Below are positions 7,223 through 13,931 of a DNA stretch of 30,489 nt, one piece after another. A program made the position numbers and the translations under genes. The notes beneath the pieces are model-generated. The model did no database searches and had not been told where the DNA came from. It was given only the letters and a program-made list of their open reading frames with translations. This DNA is from an uncultured Corynebacterium sp. (GTDB taxonomy: Bacteria; Actinomycetota; Actinomycetes; Mycobacteriales; Mycobacteriaceae), in assembly GCF_946222835.1 (NCBI RefSeq), contig NZ_CAMIHD010000018.1, positions 1 to 30,489 on the forward strand, written 5' to 3'. Positions within the stretch are counted from its first letter, which is position 1; every line of letters begins with the position of its first letter.

Positions 7223-7615
7223 CTATCCGTTGCCGTCTCGGTCGATGGTGATGTTCCGGAATCGTGGGGAGGCTCCGATCTCGCGGACCTTGAGCTCATT
7301 CCATCGCTGAGTCTGCCCGTCAGCATCTTTGGTCTTGGTGACCAGCTCCCCGACGGCGATCACATGATCGCCCTTTTTGAAGGTCTCCGCGAGCCGCTCA
7401 AGATACCCGTTGGCGGTTTCACTGCCTCGCGAGTTCAGCCAGCAGGGCATGAAGGTGGCCTCCCCATCGACGTAGTCCCGTTCGGCCTTGGAGTAGTAGC
7501 GCGGAGTGGAAGCCACAGTGAACCTCAGCACCGCCTCTCCCCCGCCGGGTCGGTATCGCAGTTCTGGATCCTTGGTGAGGTTCCCGGTGATTGTCAGTGG
7601 GATCTCGTTGCTCAT
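7223..7615 (-). CDS. ssb: Single-stranded DNA-binding protein
   Basis: A 130-residue OB-fold protein. The signature opens with IPLTITGNLTKDPELRYRPGGGEAVLRFTVAST and continues with the FMPCWLNSRGSETANGYLERLAETFKKGDHVIAVGEL block, in which the helix and following strand are typical of bacterial SSB, then WNELKVREIGASPRF. It would coat single-stranded plasmid DNA during replication or conjugative transfer. The normal flexible tail and acidic C-terminal tip (DDDIPF-like) are absent; the protein ends in ITIDRDGNG shortly after the fold. It may therefore bind DNA without recruiting the usual SSB partners. An AAGGAGC ribosome-binding site precedes the ATG, and a palindromic operator overlaps the predicted promoter. 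Confidence 0.92.
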   Translation of the reverse strand: MSNEIPLTITGNLTKDPELRYRPGGGEAVLRFTVASTPRYYSKAERDYVDGEATFMPCWLNSRGSETANGYLERLAETFKKGDHVIAVGELVTKTKDADGQTQRWNELKVREIGASPRFRNITIDRDGNG

Positions 7616-7630
7616 GGGTGCTCCTTGCGA

Positions 7631-7658
7631 GGTATACCCACATTTGTGGTTACCACAA
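7631..7658 (-). promoter_or_regulatory. Predicted promoter of the ssb operon
   Basis: On the minus strand, TTGTGG (7653-7658) and TATACC (7631-7636) are 16 bases apart and upstream of the ssb ribosome-binding site. The palindrome at 7635-7667 covers the spacer and -35 element, so a bound protein should repress it. Confidence 0.45.
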
Positions 7659-7667
7659 ACGTGGGTA
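7635..7667. promoter_or_regulatory. 33-base palindromic operator upstream of ssb
   Basis: The half-site TACCCACATTTGTGGT (7635-7650) faces ACCACAAACGTGGGTA (7652-7667): 15 of 16 positions are complementary around a single central base. The same motif recurs near parA and inside the parG-like gene, so it is a likely binding site for the ParG-like protein or another plasmid regulator, or a centromere element. Confidence 0.7.
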
Positions 7668-7672
7668 TGTGG

Positions 7673-7909
7673 TTAAGTGTCTAGGCCATCGATGAAGTCG
7701 ATGATTAGCTTGCGGACGGTTGTATCCCGTTCAGTTGCAATACGCTTGATCTTCTTCTTTGATGACTCGGGCACATCTACAGAGAGGCGCCGTTGAGGCT
7801 CAGCTTCGGATCGATTTGGGAACGCCGCCCCCATACCCACATTTGTGGTGTCGTGGGGTTGTGGTTTCGTGGGCCGCCTGCGAGTCATAGAGCCTCGCTT
7901 TTCTGTCAT
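7673..7909 (-). CDS. ParG-like ribbon-helix-helix partition protein
   Basis: 78 residues. A flexible basic N-terminus (about residues 1-38) leads into a ribbon-helix-helix fold, RRLSVDVPESSKKKIKRIATERDTTVRKLIIDFIDGL. This two-part design is that of ParG/CopG-type centromere-binding proteins that pair with ParF-like Walker ATPases. The ATG overlaps the parA stop as ATGA (7906-7909), so the two are translationally coupled. It should bind the centromere and repress the operon, most plausibly at the TACCCACATTTGTGG motifs. The motif copy at 7834-7848 lies within its own coding sequence. Confidence 0.8.
   Translation of the reverse strand: MTEKRGSMTRRRPTKPQPHDTTNVGMGAAFPNRSEAEPQRRLSVDVPESSKKKIKRIATERDTTVRKLIIDFIDGLDT
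7834..7848. promoter_or_regulatory. Copy of the par/ssb motif inside the parG-like gene
   Basis: TACCCACATTTGTGG is identical to the left half-site of the 7635-7667 palindrome, here lacking the mirrored arm. It could be chance constrained by coding (it encodes TTNVG on the minus strand), or an extra binding site. Confidence 0.45.
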
Positions 7910-8499
7910 GACATCTCCTTGATGCGTTCGATGAGTTCTACTGCGACTTCTTCGTATCCAGCGAGGTCGCTCGGGTAACCGTTCCCGCTGCCTTTGATGG
8001 ATTCTTTGTGTTTGATGGGGGTCTGGAAGTACGCAACTCCGTCTTGATCAATTGCCTGGACTGTCTGTCGGTGAGTGATCGTTCGAGGGTCAGTCTGCGT
8101 CATCAACAGGATCGCGGGCTGGTCTCCTGGTAGGGCGTCGAGCGTTGACCAGGTCCTCGCCATGTCCACGCTGCTGGACTTGGTTGGAATGATGACAACG
8201 TCAGCGCGATCGACAGTTTTGTCCATGACGCGAGGATTGCCTGGGCCGGTGTCGATGATCAGATAGTTCGCATCACTGTCCTTCTTGGAGAGCTGTGGCT
8301 CGTTGACCGCAGTCACGGCGAATGGCAGGGGGTAGCCAGCGGAGGCAGTAGCATCCGCCCATTCGGTGGCTGAGCCCTGTGGGTCAGCATCCCAGACTTC
8401 GACCGAGCCGCGTTCTTTGAGGGCCAGCCCTAGATAAATGGCGGTTGTAGTTTTTCCGACTCCGCCCTTCGATTGGACGATTCCTATCGTGGTGTTCAT
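7906..8499 (-). CDS. parA: ParA/ParF-family plasmid partition ATPase
   Basis: 197 residues from ATG 8497-8499. The deviant Walker A motif KGGVGKTT lies at residues 11-18, VWDADPQGSATEWA carries the A' aspartate, and NYLIIDTGPG is Walker B. The absence of an N-terminal HTH and the short length place it with type Ib ParF/ParA proteins, which move plasmid copies along the nucleoid together with a small RHH partner. The frame is open up to 8619, but starting at 8499 (or ATG 8505) begins the fold directly and leaves the repeat-bearing region 8511-8590 as promoter rather than coding. It is followed by the parG-like gene with an ATGA overlap. Confidence 0.92.
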   Translation of the reverse strand: MNTTIGIVQSKGGVGKTTTAIYLGLALKERGSVEVWDADPQGSATEWADATASAGYPLPFAVTAVNEPQLSKKDSDANYLIIDTGPGNPRVMDKTVDRADVVIIPTKSSSVDMARTWSTLDALPGDQPAILLMTQTDPRTITHRQTVQAIDQDGVAYFQTPIKHKESIKGSGNGYPSDLAGYEEVAVELIERIKEMS

Positions 8500-8510
8500 G
8501 TGCATCACAT

Positions 8511-8590
8511 TACCACATACCCACATTTGATGGTACCCCCGGATGTGTAAATGAGGGTAACCACTAACCCGTATTCGTGGGTATGTGGTG
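8511..8590. promoter_or_regulatory. parA promoter/operator region with inverted copies of the par motif
   Basis: CCACATACCCACATTTGATGGT (from 8513) and the inverted CGTGGGTATGTGG (8576-8588) flank the likely parA promoter; the latter is identical to 7660-7672 beside the ssb operator. These are candidate ParG sites for autoregulation or for centromere function. Confidence 0.6.
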
Positions 8591-8615
8591 AAGAGCCTTT
8601 GTGGGGATGCCATCA

Positions 8616-9854
8616 TCACGCCTTTTCAAACAGTTCTGGGTATTGGTGCCGTGCGGCTTGTTCGCTGCCGCAGCGGATGATGGCCGTTTTCCTTCGCACG
8701 GCGATACGGGCGGGGGAGTCCTTGGCCGCTGAGACCCGCTGGCGTCGTTCAGTGGCGGTCTGTGCTCGTTGTCGGGCTTGTTCTGCCTTTCGGGTCGCCT
8801 CAGCTTGGGCTTTGAGCCTCGACGGTGCTGTCACCGGTTGGGAATCTTCCATCCAGGCTTTCAGTCGGAGCCGGAGCCAGGCTTGAACAGAGCGCATACC
8901 GCCCGACCCGCTGGTGTCATACCCGCTGCCATCGGGCCGGGTCTCTAGAGCATGAAGGATGTCTGCGATTTGCCACTCAGCACGGAAAAATCGGGCCGTC
9001 TCGGCCAAGATCGGTTTCAGTCCGATGCGTCGCAGGTCGGCAGGGGAGTGGTGCTGGAGGCATCGGGCGAGGTGCTTGAGTTGAGCATCCTCGCCCTTGC
9101 TGCCGTGGCCTGTGGTCATCTGCTGTCGTTTGGGCGCCAGGGAGTCGCGGTGTTTGCGGGCGTAGCGGGCATAGGCGCGAGCACACAAGGTTTCATAACT
9201 GATTTTTTTGGTCCCGGTCTTAACCCAGGAAGTATTACTCTCCCTTAAGGGAGAGGGGGTGACAAAACTGTCGGAACGGGGCTGATTGAAGAGGTGGTAG
9301 CCGTCATCGGGGATTGCGAAGGTGTAGACAGCTGCCCAATTTTGGCGGGGGTCACCAACCGCGCTGAACTGTTTAGAACGGCCGCTGGAGATCGTGACCA
9401 GCATCCCCATTGAGCGCAGCGTTTCCAGCCATCGAGCGATGGTCCGTTCTCGGACACCAAAGTGGTCCGCGCCTTCGGTCCAGGTAATACTGACGGTCAT
9501 CGTTTTCTGGTTTGATTCGGTCATCAGCCATCCGGCGAAGGCGCGAAGCGCGGTCCGGCCGCGTCGGTTCATTTTCCGCAAGCGGGCGTGTTTTTTGAGC
9601 CTGGACCACCACTGGCCGGTGTTGCGGGCGGGTTTGTGTCCTGCTCCGAAGATGATTTGGGTGCGGGTGAAGGCTGATTTTTCCCAGTCCCGGCCGCCTT
9701 TTCCTCGACGTGTGTAGGCTGCCCGTGCCCTGCGTGCTCGTTCGCGGGTCTCTGGCGACAGGTCGGGGGTCTGGGTTGTACCTCGTCTGCCTGGCGTGGT
9801 GAAAGAGACGCCCCGAGTAGTGGCGCTTGTGGGGGAAGTTGCTACACTAGACAC
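8616..9854 (-). CDS. Plasmid replication initiator candidate
   Basis: 412 residues from a GTG (9852-9854) behind AAGGAGGAAG. Residues about 100-160 look like a winged helix (TVSITWTEGADHFGVRERTIARWLETLRSMGMLVTIS), preceded by a basic N-terminus (RARRARAAYTRRGKGG). The C-terminal third is a basic, Arg/Ala-rich helical stretch (about 340-395). Rep proteins of theta-replicating actinobacterial plasmids share this build. The call rests on the HTH, its place directly upstream of parAG on the same strand, and a small Cop-like RHH gene before it. No RCR catalytic Tyr or HUH motif was seen. It could instead be another DNA-binding plasmid protein, but replication is the best reading. Confidence 0.65.
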   Translation of the reverse strand: MSSVATSPTSATTRGVSFTTPGRRGTTQTPDLSPETRERARRARAAYTRRGKGGRDWEKSAFTRTQIIFGAGHKPARNTGQWWSRLKKHARLRKMNRRGRTALRAFAGWLMTESNQKTMTVSITWTEGADHFGVRERTIARWLETLRSMGMLVTISSGRSKQFSAVGDPRQNWAAVYTFAIPDDGYHLFNQPRSDSFVTPSPLRESNTSWVKTGTKKISYETLCARAYARYARKHRDSLAPKRQQMTTGHGSKGEDAQLKHLARCLQHHSPADLRRIGLKPILAETARFFRAEWQIADILHALETRPDGSGYDTSGSGGMRSVQAWLRLRLKAWMEDSQPVTAPSRLKAQAEATRKAEQARQRAQTATERRQRVSAAKDSPARIAVRRKTAIIRCGSEQAARHQYPELFEKA

Positions 9855-9861
9855 AGAACTT

Positions 9862-9876
9862 CCTCCTTGGTGGAGG
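9862..9876 (-). promoter_or_regulatory. Hairpin sequestering the rep ribosome-binding site
   Basis: In the rep mRNA, CCTCC (9872-9876) can pair with GGAGG (9862-9866) across the loop ACCAA. The paired GGAGG is the ribosome-binding site eight bases before the GTG start of rep. Pairing would hide it and limit initiator synthesis. Confidence 0.55.
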
Positions 9877-9914
9877 GGGTTGCATCATATAGATCGGCTC
9901 CTTGCTGATCACCA

Positions 9915-9949
9915 GAATCCCGATCCGTCGCCAAACTAGAGCGGGATTC
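9915..9949. promoter_or_regulatory. Stem-loop in the rep leader
   Basis: Perfect eight-base arms GAATCCCG (9915-9922) and CGGGATTC (9942-9949) enclose a 19-base loop between the terminator-like stem and the ribosome-binding-site hairpin of rep. A large loop of this sort is the usual target of an antisense RNA in copy-number control, but no antisense promoter was established. Confidence 0.4.
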
Positions 9950-9957
9950 AGAGGCTT

Positions 9958-9992
9958 AGAGTGGTCCTCCCTTCCCAGGGGAGGGCCACTCT
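9958..9992. terminator. Strong stem-loop between the Cop-like gene and rep
   Basis: AGAGTGGTCCTCCC pairs with GGGAGGGCCACTCT: 14 pairs with one G-T, loop of seven. It starts five bases after the RHH gene stop. It may terminate or attenuate read-through into rep, and on the plus strand it is followed by GCGTTTAAGTCTTTG, so it could also end a counter-transcript. Confidence 0.6.
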
Positions 9993-9996
9993 GCGT

Positions 9997-10203
9997 TTAA
10001 GTCTTTGTCCTTTGTGAAGGTTGTACAGGTAGTTCGTGGCCCGGAACCCCGGTGTCACGAGCGATGAGTTCTGCAAGGTATGCGGACTTCGTCACTCCGA
10101 GGCGCCGCGCCTTGTCCCGAGAAGCTCGCTGGAGTTCGGGAGAGATGCGCAGGCTGAACTGCTCACGCTCCCCGAACTTCTGGCGCTTCGCTGGTGTTTG
10201 CAT
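9997..10203 (-). CDS. Small ribbon-helix-helix protein, Cop-like
   Basis: 68 residues. EQFSLRISPELQRASRDKARRLGVTKSAYLAELIARDTG is a typical strand-helix-helix of the Arc/CopG superfamily, with a basic N-terminal arm. Size and position, just upstream of the rep candidate on the same strand with a structured 142-base leader between, match the cop-rep layout of small plasmids in which the RHH protein represses rep. An antitoxin is the alternative, but no toxin gene is adjacent. No clear ribosome-binding site precedes the ATG, so the transcript may be leaderless. Confidence 0.72.
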   Translation of the reverse strand: MQTPAKRQKFGEREQFSLRISPELQRASRDKARRLGVTKSAYLAELIARDTGVPGHELPVQPSQRTKT

Positions 10204-10249
10204 GTTAGATACTCTACAACAGAGCTATACCAATTTGCGAGCGTCACTT

Positions 10250-10340
10250 CGGGCGTGGCTCAACCGCCCGGTTATAGAGTTGAGACTCCGCCTTATGTAG
10301 CGGGCCATGCGGCCCAACAGTACGGCGGGCCTTCAGGCCC
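10250..10340. promoter_or_regulatory. Divergent regulatory region with three stem-loops
   Basis: Between the RHH gene and the GTG at 10369 lie CGGGCG/CGCCCG (10250-10270) and two near-identical small hairpins, GGGCC-ATGC-GGCCC (10302-10315) and GGGCC-TTCA-GGCCC (10327-10340). The latter two form a 25-base tandem repeat, each followed by AACAG. They would lie in the 5' leader of the plus-strand regulator gene and may attenuate it. Confidence 0.45.
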
Positions 10341-10368
10341 AACAGCTATCCGTTGAGATGAGATCATC

Positions 10369-11073
10369 GTGAGCATTTCTGCCAGTGCGTTCGATCAGTG
10401 GATCGGTGCGCTCAATGGTGGATCAGCGCTTTCGATGCGACAGATCGGCAAGATGTCCGGCGTCTCATCAGGGCACCTTTCAGTTTCCCGCACCCGCGGC
10501 GTGATGCCCCCTGCCGCTGTTCTCGGTGTCGCCCAAGCCTATGGTCTTGATCCTCTGGAAGAGATCGCTCGATTTCCCGGCTTTGAGATCGCCTGGCCCG
10601 TGCCGAAATTTAAGGCAGATCAGTGCTTGGTTCTAGTCCCGACCTTAGAGTTGATTATTGAGTTGCTGTGGCGTGGTCGCGAGTTGGAGATGGATGACCG
10701 CAAGGAGAGCCACGCCGTGGCTGGCGATGCCCTCGTGCGGTGGGCGGACCGCGCCTTTGCTAAGACCACGAAGCAGGAGGTCGCTGCGACGATCGGGATC
10801 AATCGCGTATCCATGACCAAACAGCTGGATAACGGCAAGATGCCGATTGATCGGATCTTCGCGATTTGTGGCGAACTGCGGACTCATCCCGGCCTGCCGT
10901 TGGTCGCGGCAGGACATGTCGGACCTGAGCATATTGGATGGCGTATCAATGACTTGCTGGTAAAGGCCACCGCACCTCAGATCTTGGACGAGCTGCGTGC
11001 TTCCCAACGGCATGTCGAGGACGCATTCAATATGCTGGTGTTCTTAGACGAAGTTGACCGGAAAATGGGCTAG
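10369..11073 (+). CDS. HTH-type putative regulator, unknown family
   Basis: GTG start, 234 residues. The N-terminal part (about 8-65) reads as a helix-turn-helix of XRE type: LSMRQIGKMSGVSSGHLSVSRTRGVMPPAAVLGVAQAYGLDPLEEIARFPG. A second segment (about 130-165, KQEVAATIGINRVSMTKQLDNGKMPIDRIFAICGEL) repeats that pattern, so there may be two HTH units. The middle contains a hydrophobic helix (LVLVPTLELIIELLW), too polar around it to be a clear membrane span. The stop is followed directly by the ribosome-binding site of the membrane protein at 11084, suggesting a two-gene operon of regulator and membrane protein. No function can be assigned beyond DNA binding. Confidence 0.65.
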   Translation: MSISASAFDQWIGALNGGSALSMRQIGKMSGVSSGHLSVSRTRGVMPPAAVLGVAQAYGLDPLEEIARFPGFEIAWPVPKFKADQCLVLVPTLELIIELLWRGRELEMDDRKESHAVAGDALVRWADRAFAKTTKQEVAATIGINRVSMTKQLDNGKMPIDRIFAICGELRTHPGLPLVAAGHVGPEHIGWRINDLLVKATAPQILDELRASQRHVEDAFNMLVFLDEVDRKMG

Positions 11074-11083
11074 AGGAGACGCC

Positions 11084-11809
11084 GTGGTCTATGTAGTCGT
11101 TGTCGTGGGAATGATTGCGCTGTGTGGGTGGTTGGTCGTGCGGCGCAGCATGATCGGAACCCATCGCGACAAGGAGATCACTACCACCCTCTCCGTGCTG
11201 AGCATTGCTTTTCTGCTCTCACTGCCGGTGACCAATGATCCATTGGACCGAGCCCTTGGTGGGGTCTCGGTCGTCAATACGTTCTCTCACTGCTTGATCT
11301 GTCTGTGCGGTTGGCTGATGGCCAGGTCGTTCTTTGCGTCGTCAGCTGGCAAGGTGGTCGGTTGGTCGCGTAGCTGGGGAGCTCTGGCCCTGGGAATCGG
11401 AGGACTGGTGGTTTCTTGGCTGATCTCCGCATTCATCCTCGGGATGCCACGCGTTGTCCATGAATCACCGCTGAGTGGTCTGTACTGGACCTTCACCCTA
11501 ATCACTTACGTGCTAATGCTCTTCCCCTCCTTGCGGGCTCCGGGGAGAGCCATTCGCTGGCTCTCGGGTAGGGGTGAGAGGCTGTTGCCTCGGTGGGGGA
11601 TTGTGGCCTCTTACATCGTGGCGGCGGTTGCTTATCTTGACATCACGGTAGGACTGATCGTGCTGTGGCTCGTTGAAGTCGCCCCTGAGCCTCACCTGGT
11701 GTTGTTGCGTGAAGTGATGGTCTACCTCGGGCCGCTATTGCTGTTGCTCGCGCTGTTGTTGTGCCCCGTATCGACCCGGTTCGGCCAGCGATCTAGGCCA
11801 AGCCGATAA
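11084..11809 (+). CDS. Multi-pass membrane protein, unknown
   Basis: The frame is open from 11054, but GTG 11084 follows AGAGGAG by five bases, just after the upstream stop, and is chosen; this gives 241 residues. About seven hydrophobic helices span the protein, the first at residues 2-20 (YVVVVVGMIALCGWLVV) and the last near the end (YLGPLLLLLALLLCPVS). It resembles the seven-helix membrane proteins (DUF6545/MAB_1171c type) often found beside XRE regulators in actinobacteria, but is shorter and lacks their C-terminal cytoplasmic domain; that link is tentative. Its 3' end overlaps the convergent gene by 17 bases. Confidence 0.65.
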   Translation: MVYVVVVVGMIALCGWLVVRRSMIGTHRDKEITTTLSVLSIAFLLSLPVTNDPLDRALGGVSVVNTFSHCLICLCGWLMARSFFASSAGKVVGWSRSWGALALGIGGLVVSWLISAFILGMPRVVHESPLSGLYWTFTLITYVLMLFPSLRAPGRAIRWLSGRGERLLPRWGIVASYIVAAVAYLDITVGLIVLWLVEVAPEPHLVLLREVMVYLGPLLLLLALLLCPVSTRFGQRSRPSR

Positions 11810-12467
11810 CAGCTATCCCCGCGAGGACTCCGACGCCGGTTCCGACGAGCAGCTCTGGTGCCGTGTGCTTTTTCATGTGCCACCGGGAATAGCAGACCGT
11901 CGCCTGCACGATCACAGCCACCAGGAGCCACCACGGGCCGAAGAATCCCGTCATGACCGTTCCAAAAATCGCCGCCATACATGCGTGGGCGCTGGCCTTG
12001 ATCCTGAAATTGATCAGCGCAATAGCCGCAACCGCAACCAGCATCATTCCGATCAGTGCCTTGACCGCTGCCGCATCGGAGCCAATGAGCAGGATGATAG
12101 CGCCGATGGCGATGCTCGCGATCGATACCCCGTAGAAGCCGTAGCGCTGACGGCGATGTACCAGCCATCGATCCGAGGTTTTTCCTGAATGGGCCAGCCA
12201 GAGCGAGAGTCCCCAGGGGATCACAACCACGGCTACGACGCCGACGATGGCCTGCCACGCCCAATGAGAGGTGGATGCGACGGGGACGCCAACGAGCATC
12301 ACCGTGGCGAGGATGAAGGGTGAGAAGACCTCAGTACCGAGGACGTCTAAAAATTTCCGCAAAATTCCCGGTGTGCTTTCTTGAATGGCAAACAAGGGGT
12401 GTGTAGTGTTTGAGAGCAGATGGCGACCCCTCCGGGTCCAATCGTGAAGGGCCGCCACCTGCCACAT
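11793..12467 (-). CDS. PAP2-like membrane protein, probably degenerate in catalytic residues
   Basis: About 224 residues with five or six membrane helices. Three spaced motifs echo the lipid phosphatase (PAP2) signature: HRRQRYGF, then KASAHACMAAIFGTVM in place of the usual PSGH, and CYSRWHMKKHTAPEL in place of SRxxxxxHxxxD. The middle Ser-x-His and the final Arg and His are present, but the final Asp is Glu and the first motif is shifted. It may act on a lipid phosphate or be a non-catalytic relative. The first ATG (12467) has a poor ribosome-binding site; a later start is possible. Not part of an obvious operon. Confidence 0.6.
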   Translation of the reverse strand: MWQVAALHDWTRRGRHLLSNTTHPLFAIQESTPGILRKFLDVLGTEVFSPFILATVMLVGVPVASTSHWAWQAIVGVVAVVVIPWGLSLWLAHSGKTSDRWLVHRRQRYGFYGVSIASIAIGAIILLIGSDAAAVKALIGMMLVAVAAIALINFRIKASAHACMAAIFGTVMTGFFGPWWLLVAVIVQATVCYSRWHMKKHTAPELLVGTGVGVLAGIAVIGLA

Positions 12468-12728
12468 GAGGTTGCACCAACCTGGGTCGGCGCATTTTTG
12501 AGCCTATCAGGGTGCATCCTCCCGTTGCGTATGGAGGGCAATCCATGACTAATCTTCTTTCCCCATCCGGGGCCATGCACCGACCCGCAGGCCGCAGCAT
12601 TGCTGGGATCTGCCGTTGTGGGCGGTCGTTCGAGCGTGCCCTGGACTGACCTTCAAGCCACCTCTCCCTCGTGCGAAATGCACCCTGTGCCCTCGGGACG
12701 TGACGGCGCACGGGGGAGGGGTTCTCTC
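12468..12728. other. Intergenic stretch with short dyads only
   Basis: About 260 bases between the PAP2-like gene and the stop of the ArsR-like regulator. Short dyads CCTCC/GGAGG (around 12520) and GCCCC/GGGGC-type repeats occur, but no coding frame has support. It should hold the promoter of the PAP2-like gene. Confidence 0.35.
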
Positions 12729-13049
12729 TCAGGTGGATTCAGGCTTGCCGTGGATGTAATCCAGAAACGCCTGCTCGAACTGGTGCAGAACGTCCTGATT
12801 GAGCTCGTGCCTATTGCGCTGCCCGCGCCCTGGAAGCACGGTCGTTTCCACGATGCCGTAGCTCTCAAGCATTGCAATCTGATTCGACAAGCTCTGCTCG
12901 GTCACTTCGAGCTCTTGGCTGATTTCAGCACGGGTGGCTTGCCGTTGAGCCAGCACGTTCAGGATTGCCACGCGCAGGGTATTTCCGAAGATCAGGACGG
13001 CAGCATGCACCCGCTCCGGTTGGCTCTGGATCTGTCTCATATAAGGCAC
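12729..13049 (-). CDS. ArsR-like winged-helix transcriptional regulator
   Basis: 106 residues. The core NTLRVAILNVLAQRQATRAEISQELEVTEQSLSNQIAMLESYGIVETTVLPGRGQRNRHELN is a standard winged HTH: recognition helix around EQSLSNQIAMLE, wing around LPGRGQRNRHELN. No metal-binding Cys pair is seen, so it is not a metal sensor of the classic kind. It is divergent from the transfer operon with about 108 bases between starts, which makes it the obvious local candidate to regulate transfer. ATG 13049 and ATG 13040 are both possible starts. Confidence 0.82.
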   Translation of the reverse strand: MPYMRQIQSQPERVHAAVLIFGNTLRVAILNVLAQRQATRAEISQELEVTEQSLSNQIAMLESYGIVETTVLPGRGQRNRHELNQDVLHQFEQAFLDYIHGKPEST

Positions 13050-13157
13050 GCTCCCATTGTTCCAGCTTTTGCAATCAAAGGTAGATTCTTGATCATATCT
13101 TAGCTTGTAGTAAGTAGTTCGTGTAAGCTTGAGAGTACGTGAGGGAGGAGGAATACC
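13050..13157. promoter_or_regulatory. Divergent promoter region of regulator and transfer operon
   Basis: This AT-richer stretch separates the ArsR-like gene from the sortase gene. AGCTTG occurs twice with a 24-base period (13102-13107 and 13126-13131), a possible regulator site. A strong ribosome-binding site (GGGAGGAGGAA, from 13143) precedes the TTG start. Confidence 0.5.
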
Positions 13158-13892
13158 TTGAAGAAGCGCACCGCACTAACAACAGTGACCGCTGTAGCTG
13201 TCCTGGGGGCAGCAACGTACGGGGTTGCTTACCCGAATCTTCCCTACGGTGTGCAGCATCCCTTCTCTGAGACCGCTCAGGCCGCGGACGGAACCACGAT
13301 CCACCCACGGGAAGGCAAAGTTGCAGCCAGTGAGGACGGACGTAAGTACGCCCCGGATCCGGCCGCTTCCTACCGACACGCCACCTGCGATCTGAGCCCT
13401 AAAAGCGAAGCACAACCTGATGCTTCGTCCTGGCAGATTCCCTCGCGTGACTTGACGGCTCCGCTGGAACCGACCTCGGCCACAGATCCTGCGATTTCTT
13501 TGCCGGATGCTCCCGCGGGGATCAGCTACACGCCCGGTGCCGGGCTGACAGATGAAACCGGGGTGGTCCTGGATGCGGGTCATGTTGATTACCCGGCCGG
13601 TGCGAAGTCGAGCGGCGGGGGAGAGCTTTCCGCGTTCGGTTACCTTCACGAGATCCCCGCGTGCACGCACATCTACCAGACAGATGCGGACGGGCAGACC
13701 CGTGAGTTCGTGACCACCGACCTGTACACCGTCAAACAGTCTGACCTCCCCAGTGAGGACATTTGGCGCAAGGACGGATCGAAGTCGCTGGTGATGATCA
13801 CGTGTTCGGGGAAATCCGTCGAGGATGTCGGCAACTCGCTGGGCTTCGACTACAGCCACAATCTCGTGCTCAACGCCGTACCAGTCCAATGA
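13158..13892 (+). CDS. Sortase-like transpeptidase at the head of the transfer operon
   Basis: TTG start behind GGAGGAGGAA, 244 residues. A membrane anchor at about residues 7-24 is followed by a spacer and the sortase fold. His142 lies in VVLDAGHVDYPAG and Cys216 in SLVMITCSG, matching the catalytic His and the TC of sortases, with the usual ending strand HNLVLNAVPV. The catalytic Arg expected a few residues before that last strand is not visible: the place reads DYSHNLVLN. Sortases link C-terminal sorting signals to the peptidoglycan cross-bridge. The next gene encodes a Pro-rich wall protein with a degenerate sorting signal, so substrate and enzyme are probably paired. It opens a long co-directional run of conjugation genes. 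Confidence 0.78.
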   Translation: MKKRTALTTVTAVAVLGAATYGVAYPNLPYGVQHPFSETAQAADGTTIHPREGKVAASEDGRKYAPDPAASYRHATCDLSPKSEAQPDASSWQIPSRDLTAPLEPTSATDPAISLPDAPAGISYTPGAGLTDETGVVLDAGHVDYPAGAKSSGGGELSAFGYLHEIPACTHIYQTDADGQTREFVTTDLYTVKQSDLPSEDIWRKDGSKSLVMITCSGKSVEDVGNSLGFDYSHNLVLNAVPVQ

Positions 13893-13931
13893 CCAGAGAC
13901 CACTAACCACCATTGATTGAAGGGAAACAGG

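Noticed and set aside
8616..9854. Rolling-circle Rep or HUH relaxase
   Set aside because: No HUH motif or catalytic Tyr motif is visible; the winged-helix build fits a theta-type initiator better.
10302..10340. CRISPR-like array
   Set aside because: Only two hairpin units 25 bases apart, with no spacers or further copies; they are small stem-loops in a promoter region. No CRISPR array was seen elsewhere.
12331..12711. 126-codon minus-strand open frame upstream of the PAP2-like gene
   Set aside because: Overlaps the PAP2-like gene out of frame and has random-looking composition; treated as intergenic where not overlapping.
13176..13913. 245-codon minus-strand open frame
   Set aside because: Antisense shadow of the sortase-like gene; Arg-rich and without family features.
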